This document shows, piece by piece, positions 8,631-15,363 of a DNA stretch of 64,000 bases (position 1 is its first letter; each line of letters starts with the position of its first letter). This DNA is from Paenarthrobacter nicotinovorans. GTDB lineage: Bacteria; Actinomycetota; Actinomycetes; Actinomycetales; Micrococcaceae. The notes beneath the pieces were generated by a model, which saw nothing but the letters and a program-made list of their open reading frames with translations, had not been told where the DNA came from and did no database searches. The translations under genes were made by a program, and so were the position numbers. The stretch is from positions 308,886 to 372,885 of the forward strand of contig NZ_SZVS01000004.1 of assembly GCF_007670255.1 (NCBI RefSeq), given 5' to 3'.

Positions 8631-9667
8631 GCAACCTCAAATCCATCAGTTTCCTCACGCCCGGAAACTACCCGGACAACGACCCCCGCCGTGGCCTGGA
8701 GGAAACCCTCCAACTCTTCGAACTCGGTGAGCGGCTCGGCTACAACGGAGGCTGGGTCCGGCAGCGCCATCTGGAACACGGCATCTCCTCGGCCACGGTC
8801 TTCCTCGCGGCAGCCTCACAGCGCACCTCACGGCTGGAGCTCGGCACAGGCGTCATTCCGATCGGCTACGAGAGCCCCTTCCGCCTGGCCGAGGACATCT
8901 CCACCGCTGATGTCCTCTCGGGCGGCCGCCTCCAGATCGGTTTGAGTGCCGGAACGCCGCCTCACGCGGAGCTTCTGGGGGACAAAGTGTTCGACGGCGA
9001 CTGGCGCACCTTTGATCTGTCGCATCGCAGGATCGAACGCTTGCTGGAGAACCTGGAGGGCAACTTCCTGGGCGACCCGGACACCGTGATCCACTCACCA
9101 GGCAACGTCCAGCGTCCCCGTTTGCAGCCGTACAGCCCGGGCCTGCGGAGCAGGATCTGGTACGGGTCGGGATCGGCCAAGTCCACGGAATGGGCCGCGG
9201 CGCAGGGTGTGAACCTGGTGGTGGGCAACATCGTGTCCGGGGAAGCCAGCGATGTGTTCACCGAAGCCCAAGGTGCGAATATCTCCCGGTACCTGGCTGG
9301 TTACCGTGGCACCCAGGCGCCGCGTGTCGTCGTCGGGCGTGTAGTAGTCCCGCTGGACGGAGCGGACGTCGCAACCCGGGAGCGCTACCGCGCCTATGGT
9401 GCGGGCCGCTTCGAACGAACCCTCAAACCACATGGAGAACGCCGGACCCTCTTCGCGCCGGATCTGGTGGGCACGAGCCAGCAGATTGTCGAAGCACTCC
9501 TCGCCGACCCCGTGGTCGCTGAGGCCACTGAGCTTCAGATCAACCTTCCCTACGAGTTCTCCATTGAAGATTACGGGCAGATCATCACGGACTTTGCCAA
9601 CAAGATTGCCCCGGAATTGGGTTGGCTTCCGCAATTCAGGGCTCCGGCCCTGGAGGTCAACGCCTGA
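8627..9667 (+). CDS. LLM class flavin-dependent oxidoreductase
   Basis: 346 residues, a single luciferase-like TIM barrel. Recognisable parts are LFELGERLGYNGGWVRQRH, SRLELGTGVIPIGYESPFRL and the ADVLSGGRLQIGLSAG loop that binds flavin phosphate in relatives. The ATG at 8627 overlaps the preceding stop as ATGA; the longer open frame upstream only runs through the previous gene. Last structural gene of the riboswitch operon; an IclR gene follows 24 bp later. Together with the two upstream LLM proteins it makes three related flavoenzymes in a row, suggesting successive oxidations of one substrate family. Confidence 0.85.
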   Translation: MSNLKSISFLTPGNYPDNDPRRGLEETLQLFELGERLGYNGGWVRQRHLEHGISSATVFLAAASQRTSRLELGTGVIPIGYESPFRLAEDISTADVLSGGRLQIGLSAGTPPHAELLGDKVFDGDWRTFDLSHRRIERLLENLEGNFLGDPDTVIHSPGNVQRPRLQPYSPGLRSRIWYGSGSAKSTEWAAAQGVNLVVGNIVSGEASDVFTEAQGANISRYLAGYRGTQAPRVVVGRVVVPLDGADVATRERYRAYGAGRFERTLKPHGERRTLFAPDLVGTSQQIVEALLADPVVAEATELQINLPYEFSIEDYGQIITDFANKIAPELGWLPQFRAPALEVNA

Positions 9668-9691
9668 CTGCGGCCACTACGATTGGTAACC

Positions 9692-10489
9692 ATGAGCGAC
9701 TCCGCAACGACCCCGCAGGCCAGCGACCAGTACGTGCAGTCGTTGGCCCGGGGTCTTGCTGTGATCCGGGCATTCGATGCCAACAACCCGGTCATGACCC
9801 TCAGTGAAGTCGCTGCCCGCACGGATCTGACGCGCGCCACGGCCAGACGATTCCTGCACACGCTGGTGGAGCTCGGCTACGTCCGCACCGACGGCAAGAC
9901 CTTTGCGCTCACGGCCAAGGTGCTGCAGCTGGGCTACTCGTACCTTTCGGCGTTGTCTTTGCCGCAGTTGGCTCAGCCGCACCTTGAGGAGCTGTCCCTG
10001 AAGCTGGGGGAGTCGACGTCGGCTGCGGTGTTGGACGGGCAGGACATCTTCTACGTTGCTCGGGTGGCCACCAAACGCATCATGAATGTCGGCATCACGG
10101 TGGGCACCCGTTTCCCCGCCTACGCCACCTCGATGGGCCGCGTCCTGCTCGCGGGACTTCACCCGGCCAAGCTCGATGCCTACCTCGACAAGGTCGAACT
10201 CAAACCCCTCACCCCGCGAACCGTAAGCAGCGTGTCCGACTTGAGGACCGCCGTCGGGCGTGTCCGGAAACAGGGGTGGTGTCTGCTGGACCAGGAACTG
10301 GAACTTGGCCTGATGTCCATTGCCGCGCCCGTGCATAACCGCAACAACGGGGACACCGTGGCGGCGATCAACGTGTCGCTGCAGGCACAGGCAGTCGCTG
10401 CGCAGCCGGAGGGGTATGTGGACTCAGTGCGGGATGCCGTCGTGGCAACCGCGGACGCGATCTCCCAAGACGTCTCTGCCAAGCACTGA
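9692..10489 (+). CDS. IclR-family transcriptional regulator (PcaR/PobR-like)
   Basis: 265 residues: N-terminal winged helix (about 14-75; LSEVAARTDLTRATARRFLHT is the HTH) and a C-terminal IclR effector domain (GTRFPAYATSMGRVLLAGL at about 140). The motif QSLARGLAVIRAF and the overall sequence resemble activators and repressors of the beta-ketoadipate pathway (PcaR, PobR, CatR), which fits the pca genes 5 kb upstream and the aromatic cluster downstream. No good ribosome site precedes the ATG; alternative in-frame starts are 9 bp upstream. Its targets cannot be read from the sequence. Confidence 0.85.
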   Translation: MSDSATTPQASDQYVQSLARGLAVIRAFDANNPVMTLSEVAARTDLTRATARRFLHTLVELGYVRTDGKTFALTAKVLQLGYSYLSALSLPQLAQPHLEELSLKLGESTSAAVLDGQDIFYVARVATKRIMNVGITVGTRFPAYATSMGRVLLAGLHPAKLDAYLDKVELKPLTPRTVSSVSDLRTAVGRVRKQGWCLLDQELELGLMSIAAPVHNRNNGDTVAAINVSLQAQAVAAQPEGYVDSVRDAVVATADAISQDVSAKH

Positions 10490-10498
10490 GTACAAAAA

Positions 10499-10843
10499 CT
10501 ACTTGCGGATCGCCGCCAGCCGCGTCTCGAGGATCCGGCGCACCATGGAGTCGGGCACGGGGTTGTCCACGGAGAACCGCAGGGTCCCCGGCGACCACGA
10601 GTATCCGCCCAGCTCTTCGGACATTTCGGGCAGGATCTGGCCGCTGAACGGGTACAGGGCAAGGTGCTTCTTGGTTTCGAGCACGCTCACCAGGCCCTTG
10701 CCCTCGACCAGCAACGCAGGCATCCCGTAACTGGTGCCTTCTTTGGCGTCAGGCGCCAGTTCCCGGGCAATCTCCACGATCCGCTCCAGGACGGGTCGGC
10801 TCGTGGCGCTGACATTCTCCAAGTACTCCGTGACGGTTCCCAT
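10499..10843 (-). CDS. DUF1801 (YdhG-like) domain protein
   Basis: Small cytosolic protein of 114 residues with the DUF1801 pattern: the helical start VTEYLENVSATSRPVLERI, the central SYGMPALLVEGKGLVSV, then HLALYPFSG and the C-terminal RILETRLAAIRK. Members include the iron-chaperone-like Fra/YdhG proteins, but the function is not settled. The ATG at 10843 begins the conserved core; the longer open frame gives an unrelated low-complexity extension. It ends 9 bp from the IclR stop, convergent. Confidence 0.8.
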   Translation of the reverse strand: MGTVTEYLENVSATSRPVLERIVEIARELAPDAKEGTSYGMPALLVEGKGLVSVLETKKHLALYPFSGQILPEMSEELGGYSWSPGTLRFSVDNPVPDSMVRRILETRLAAIRK

Positions 10844-10884
10844 GGGGCCAATGCTGCCGCACGCCCGTCCGGGAGGCCAGTAAC

Positions 10885-11283
10885 TCAGCGCTCCGGAATC
10901 ACCGCGATGCCCTGGATCTCGATCATGGCTTCCTTCTGCCACAGCCGCGTGACTCCGATACCGGCCATCGCCGGGTACTGGGAGCCGGCCATCTCACGCC
11001 AGATGCGCCCGATCTCGCGGCCATTGGCCATGTAATCGTCCACGTCCGTGAGGTAGATGGTCACGTTGACCAGGTCCTCGGGTTGTCCGCCGGCTTCGCG
11101 CAGCGTGGTGAGGACGTTGGAAAACGCCTGCGTGAACTGCTCCACGATGCCGCCGGGAACGATGTTCATGTCCTTGTCCAGCGCTGTCTGCCCGCCCAGG
11201 AAAACGGTGTTTCCGGCGAGCATGCCGTGGGCAAATCCGGACGGCTTGGGCAGCGATTCCGGGTTGATGGTCTTGTGGCTCAT
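10885..11283 (-). CDS. RidA/YjgF/YER057c-family protein (enamine/imine deaminase)
   Basis: 132 residues. Begins MSHKTINPESLPKPSGFAHG as RidA proteins do; ATG preceded by GAGGAGGACC. Family sections: NTVFLGGQTALDKD, IVEQFTQAFSNVLTTLREAG, the DLVNVTIYLTDVDDY strand and the C-terminal WQKEAMIEIQGIAV. RidA proteins hydrolyse reactive enamines/imines to ketones and ammonia, or serve as tailoring enzymes in aromatic catabolism. Divergent from the FAH-led aromatic operon with a 137-bp shared promoter region, so a role in deaminating an amino-substituted ring product is plausible. Confidence 0.87.
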   Translation of the reverse strand: MSHKTINPESLPKPSGFAHGMLAGNTVFLGGQTALDKDMNIVPGGIVEQFTQAFSNVLTTLREAGGQPEDLVNVTIYLTDVDDYMANGREIGRIWREMAGSQYPAMAGIGVTRLWQKEAMIEIQGIAVIPER

Positions 11284-11420
11284 GGTGGTCCTCCTCGGTT
11301 GTGGCAGTTGCGAAAACTTTTGAAAAGCCCCTATGCAGATCATTCCCGCCCTGCTACGTTGAGCATATGTGACGATCGTAAAAAAGTCGACACATCGAAT
11401 ATCTCGAAGGGAACCCAGCG
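11284..11420. promoter_or_regulatory. Divergent promoter region between ridA-like gene and FAH operon
   Basis: This AT-richer gap must hold promoters for both directions. A small palindrome CTTTTGAAAAG (11317-11327) and the A-rich stretch near 11380 are visible, but I could not assign confident -35/-10 pairs or a regulator site. Confidence 0.4.
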
Positions 11421-12251
11421 ATGAAACTAGCCACCCTGCGCATCTCGGGCGGACGTACGACGGCGGCACTCGCCACGGGCGACGGTACTTACGTCGCGCT
11501 TCCGGCCACTGATGTGGGCGCTTTCCTGAACCGGAAGAATTGGCGACTCATCGCCCTGGCAGCCGAGGGTGAGGAGATCAGCAACCCGGACTTCGCACCC
11601 CTGCTCCCCAATGCCGGAAAGGTAATCTGCTGTGGCCTGAACTATGGCGACCACATCCAGGAGATGGGCCGGGACCTCCCCGAATACCCAACACTGTTCG
11701 CCAAGTACGCGGACACCTTGGTCGGCGCGAACGATCCTGTAGAAGTCCACGGGAGTGGGCGCGTCGACTGGGAAGCCGAGCTGGCCGTCGTCGTGGGTTC
11801 CGAGCTGTACCAAGCGGACGAGGACCAGGCGCGCGAGGCAATAGCCGGCTACACCGTTGCCAACGACGTCTCCATGCGCGACTGGCAAAACCGGACGCTG
11901 CAGTGGTTCCAGGGCAAGGCCTGGGACCGGACCACTCCGGTAGGCCCGGTACTGGTCACCGCGGACGAGGCCGGGGAGCACTTCCAGGTCAAGGGCTACG
12001 TCAACGGCGAGCTCGTCCAGGACGGCAACACCCGCACGCTCGTCTTCGGCCCGGCGCAGCTGTTGTCCTACATTTCGCAGTTCACCATCCTGCGCCCGGG
12101 CGACCTCGTCCTCACCGGGACGCCCGGGGGAGTGGGCATGGGTATGACCCCGCCGCGCTTCCTGCAGGACGGCGACACGCTGGTCACCGAAATCGAAGGG
12201 ATCGGCCGGTTGGAAAACCGCTTCGCAATCCACGTACCCGTCCACGCCTAA
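11421..12251 (+). CDS. fumarylacetoacetate hydrolase (FAH) family protein
   Basis: 276 residues: short N-terminal FAH_N-like part, then the FAH catalytic fold from about residue 70 (KVICCGLNYGDHIQEMGRDL). Metal ligands of the family are visible in WEAELAVVVG and NDVSMRDWQNR, and the C-terminal GDLVLTGTPGGVGMG loop is typical. Family members hydrolyse or decarboxylate ring-cleavage products (fumarylpyruvate, oxopentenedioates). It leads the operon with cupin, thioesterase, CoA ligase and flavin hydroxylase, so it probably acts on the opened ring product of that pathway. Confidence 0.88.
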   Translation: MKLATLRISGGRTTAALATGDGTYVALPATDVGAFLNRKNWRLIALAAEGEEISNPDFAPLLPNAGKVICCGLNYGDHIQEMGRDLPEYPTLFAKYADTLVGANDPVEVHGSGRVDWEAELAVVVGSELYQADEDQAREAIAGYTVANDVSMRDWQNRTLQWFQGKAWDRTTPVGPVLVTADEAGEHFQVKGYVNGELVQDGNTRTLVFGPAQLLSYISQFTILRPGDLVLTGTPGGVGMGMTPPRFLQDGDTLVTEIEGIGRLENRFAIHVPVHA

Positions 12252-12281
12252 GAACACCGCCTAAACAAGAGGAGAAACCCC

Positions 12282-12764
12282 ATGAGCCAGGCCACCACCG
12301 AATACCGCCTCGAAGGCGACAACTCCATCTACGCCCAGCCGGACGGCAAGGTAGTCCCTGTCGTCACCCGTGCCGGCGCAGAGGACACCAACACGGCCCA
12401 GTCCGGTGACTGCATCCGCGTCTCCGGCGTCAGCATCCAGCACACCCCGGCAACCAAGATTTGGTTCGGCCAGGTCTCGAACACTCCCGGCTACCGCTCC
12501 CTCCCTCACCACCACGGCGAAGCAGAAACCGGCGGCTACGTTCTCCGCGGCCACGGACGTATCTACTTCGGTGAGAACTACTCAGAGTTCATCGACATGA
12601 AGGCCGGCGACTGGGTATTCGTTCCGCCGTTCATGCCACACGTTGAAGCGAACATGTCTGTCACCGAGGAACTTGTCTGGCTGACCGCCCGCACGCCGGA
12701 GAACCTCGTGGTCAACCTCGAGGACGTCCCGGACGAGACCCTCGCCGACTACCGCCGGGCCTAG
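12282..12764 (+). CDS. single-domain cupin protein, candidate ring-cleaving dioxygenase
   Basis: 160-residue cupin (RmlC fold). Motif 1 is GYRSLPHHHGEAE, supplying two His and a Glu; motif 2 is GDWVFVPPFMPHVEAN, supplying the third His, so the full 3-His/1-Glu metal site is intact. It starts after GAGGAGAAACC in the FAH operon. It is too short for the usual bicupin gentisate dioxygenase (~350 residues), but 3-hydroxyanthranilate 3,4-dioxygenase is a similar size. Ring opening in this pathway is an inference from position; a regulatory or isomerase cupin is possible. Confidence 0.75.
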   Translation: MSQATTEYRLEGDNSIYAQPDGKVVPVVTRAGAEDTNTAQSGDCIRVSGVSIQHTPATKIWFGQVSNTPGYRSLPHHHGEAETGGYVLRGHGRIYFGENYSEFIDMKAGDWVFVPPFMPHVEANMSVTEELVWLTARTPENLVVNLEDVPDETLADYRRA

Positions 12765-12766
12765 CC

Positions 12767-13633
12767 ATGATCACGGGAACCCTGACGTCGGAGACCTTCC
12801 TCCGGGCCGTTGACCTGACGGAGACGGAAGCCCAGGTCTTCGACGAAGCCTATGAGGCCACTACCCAGTACGTTCCGTGGCCCAAGGCTTACGGTGGAGA
12901 CATGGTGGCCCAGGCCGCAGCGGCGATGATGCGCTCAGTGGATGCCGACCGGCAACTCCACTCGATGCACAGCTACTTCATGCGTCCGGTGGATATCGGC
13001 TCCATGGTCCGGTACGAGGTTGAGCACCTGCGGGATGGTCGCGGTTACTCCACCCGCACTGTACGGGGTTTCCAGAACGGCAAGCCTGTGTATGCCGCAA
13101 TGGGTTCCTTCCAGGTTCCCGAAGACGGGCCGCACTTCCAGCCCGACGCGCCTGCCGCCGTCGAGCCTGAATCGCTGCGCTCCGCAGCAGAGGCGCTCAC
13201 CGGAAGTGAAGGCGCAGCCGCCGATTACTGGGGAACCGGCCGTAGTTTCGACATGCGGCATATTCCCGGGCCGGTATATGTAGAGCTGGAGGGTGGAACG
13301 GCCCCCCAGCAGGCAATCTGGGTCAAGGCCTTCGACACCCTGCCTGATGACCCCAACCTGCAGCGCACCGCACTGGCGTACGTGTGCGACTACACAATCC
13401 TTGAACCGCTCCTCCGGGTCAACGGCCTCAACTGGTCCAGCCCCGGCCTCTCCACCGCCAGCCTTGACCACTCGATGTGGTTCCACCGCGACGGCCGGGT
13501 GGACGACTGGGTGCTCTACGCCCAAGAAGCCATCTCCGGCCAAAGCAACCGCGGCCTCGCCATGGGCCGCTTCTTCGACCGTCAGGGAAGACTCCTCGCG
13601 ACCGTGGCCCAAGAGGGCATGATCCGCGCCTGA
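12767..13633 (+). CDS. acyl-CoA thioesterase II (TesB-type, double hotdog)
   Basis: 288 residues with two hotdog domains. The N-terminal half has YGGDMVAQAAAAMM and the HSMHSYFMRPVD signature; the C-terminal half has STASLDHSMWFHR and the terminal run ending ISGQSNRGLAMGRFFD, whose Ser/Gln belong to the TesB active site. Releases CoA from acyl- or aroyl-CoA esters. It begins 2 bp after the cupin gene and precedes the CoA ligase, so it probably frees an aromatic acid after the CoA-bound hydroxylation or rescues trapped CoA. Confidence 0.88.
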   Translation: MITGTLTSETFLRAVDLTETEAQVFDEAYEATTQYVPWPKAYGGDMVAQAAAAMMRSVDADRQLHSMHSYFMRPVDIGSMVRYEVEHLRDGRGYSTRTVRGFQNGKPVYAAMGSFQVPEDGPHFQPDAPAAVEPESLRSAAEALTGSEGAAADYWGTGRSFDMRHIPGPVYVELEGGTAPQQAIWVKAFDTLPDDPNLQRTALAYVCDYTILEPLLRVNGLNWSSPGLSTASLDHSMWFHRDGRVDDWVLYAQEAISGQSNRGLAMGRFFDRQGRLLATVAQEGMIRA

Positions 13634-13679
13634 CACCACCATCCCCAGCCCCAACGACGCACCACTGAAAGGAACGGCC

Positions 13680-15350
13680 ATGAGCATGTTGCCATCGGCC
13701 CACGTGGACACGTTCACCCGAGACCACCTGCCGTCCACCGATACCTGGCCGGCGTTCGAATTCACCCTCCCCGAACTGAACTACCCGGACCGGCTCAACG
13801 CCGCCGCCGTGCTGATCGACGACGCTGTCGCCCGGCACGGCGCCGACCGCCCCGCCCTCCGCACCCCAGACGGCGTTGTCTGGACGTACGGCGAGCTCCA
13901 GACCCGCTCCAACCGGGTTGCCCAGGTCCTCACCGAGGACCTTGGCGTGGTGCCCGGCAACCGCGTCCTGCTTCGCGGCCCGAACAACCCGTGGATCGTC
14001 GCGGCATGGCTGGGCGTCCTGAAAGCCGGCGCCGTGGTGGTCACCACCATGCCCATGCTGCGCTCCACCGAAGTCTCCACGATCATCCAGCTCACCAAGC
14101 CGGTGGTCGCCATTTCGGACCACCGCTTCGTGGATGAGCTCGCGGTCGCGGCGGGGGAGGACGTGACGGTCCTGACGTACGGAAAGAACGACGACGGCGA
14201 CCTCACCGCCCGCTGCTCGCGCAAGAGCGGGGAGTTCACGCCAGTAGACACGTCCTCGGACGACGTTGCCCTGCTGGGGCCGACGTCCGGAACTACGGGC
14301 GTGCCCAAGGTGACCATGCATTTCCACCGGGACATCCTGGCCAACGCGGACACCTTTGCCCGGTACATTCTGGAGCCCACGGCTGACGACGTCTTCGCGG
14401 GATCTCCTCCGCTGGCCTTCACCTTCGGCCTCGGCGGACTGGTGGTCTTCCCCTTGCGGTTCGGTGCATCGGCGCTGCTGACGGAAAAGGCCGGTCCTGT
14501 GGAACTGGCTGAGCGGGCAGCAGAGGCCGGAGCCACGGTGCTCTTCACTGCACCCACGGCCTACCGCGCGATCCTGAAGGAGAACCGCGGCGACCTGCTC
14601 AGCGGCCTCCGGGTTGCCGTCTCCGCAGGCGAACACCTGTCCAAGGAAACGTGGGAAGCCGTCCACGAAGCTACCGGCCAGCGATTGGTCAACGGCATTG
14701 GTGCCACGGAAATGCTGCACGTGTTCATCTCGGCGGCCGGGGACGACATCCGTCCGGGTACCACCGGCAAGGCCGTGCCGGGCTACCGAGCCACGATTCT
14801 TGACGCCCAAGGCAACGAACTTGGGGCAGGACAAACCGGACGTCTGGCGATCATCGGACCCACGGGCTGCCGGTACCTCGACGATCCCCGGCAGGCGAAC
14901 TACGTGGTGAACGGCTGGAACGTCACGGGGGACACGTTCTCCATGGACGAGGACGGCTACTTCACTTACCAGGCACGCTCGGACAACATGATCGTCTCCT
15001 CCGGGTACAACATCGGCGGACCCGAAGTGGAAGCGGCCATCGACCAGCACCCGGACGTGGTGGAAAACGCGGTCATCGGCATCCCGGACGAGGAGCGCGG
15101 CAGCATCGTGTGCGCGTTCGTGGTCCTCCGCGAGGGCGTCACCGGAGATGCTGCCAAGCGCAAGGAGATCCAGGACTTCGTGAAGCAAACCATCGCCCCG
15201 TACAAGTACCCCCGCGATGTCCGCTTCGTCACCGAACTTCCACGCAATCCCAGCGGCAAACTGCAGCACTTCAAGCTGCGCGACCGCGTCCTCGCGCAGG
15301 ACATTTCCAGCACCAACGAACTTACCGCCGCAGGCCAGAGCCAGGCGTAG
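13680..15350 (+). CDS. aromatic acid-CoA ligase (2-aminobenzoate/benzoate-CoA ligase family)
   Basis: AMP-forming acyl-CoA synthetase, 556 residues. ATP P-loop GPTSGTTGVPK at 200-210, NGIGATEM adenylate motif, the hinge region and C-terminal catalytic Lys in NPSGKLQHF near residue 528. The opening SAHVDTFTRDHLPS with WPAFEF and LPELNYPDRLN resembles 2-aminobenzoate-CoA ligases as I remember them. ATG follows AAAGGAACGGCC. Sits directly before the fused hydroxylase/reductase known to act on 2-aminobenzoyl-CoA or salicylyl-CoA. The exact acid (anthranilate, salicylate or similar) cannot be fixed from sequence. Confidence 0.87.
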   Translation: MSMLPSAHVDTFTRDHLPSTDTWPAFEFTLPELNYPDRLNAAAVLIDDAVARHGADRPALRTPDGVVWTYGELQTRSNRVAQVLTEDLGVVPGNRVLLRGPNNPWIVAAWLGVLKAGAVVVTTMPMLRSTEVSTIIQLTKPVVAISDHRFVDELAVAAGEDVTVLTYGKNDDGDLTARCSRKSGEFTPVDTSSDDVALLGPTSGTTGVPKVTMHFHRDILANADTFARYILEPTADDVFAGSPPLAFTFGLGGLVVFPLRFGASALLTEKAGPVELAERAAEAGATVLFTAPTAYRAILKENRGDLLSGLRVAVSAGEHLSKETWEAVHEATGQRLVNGIGATEMLHVFISAAGDDIRPGTTGKAVPGYRATILDAQGNELGAGQTGRLAIIGPTGCRYLDDPRQANYVVNGWNVTGDTFSMDEDGYFTYQARSDNMIVSSGYNIGGPEVEAAIDQHPDVVENAVIGIPDEERGSIVCAFVVLREGVTGDAAKRKEIQDFVKQTIAPYKYPRDVRFVTELPRNPSGKLQHFKLRDRVLAQDISSTNELTAAGQSQA

Positions 15351-15363
15351 AAGGAGCAACACC

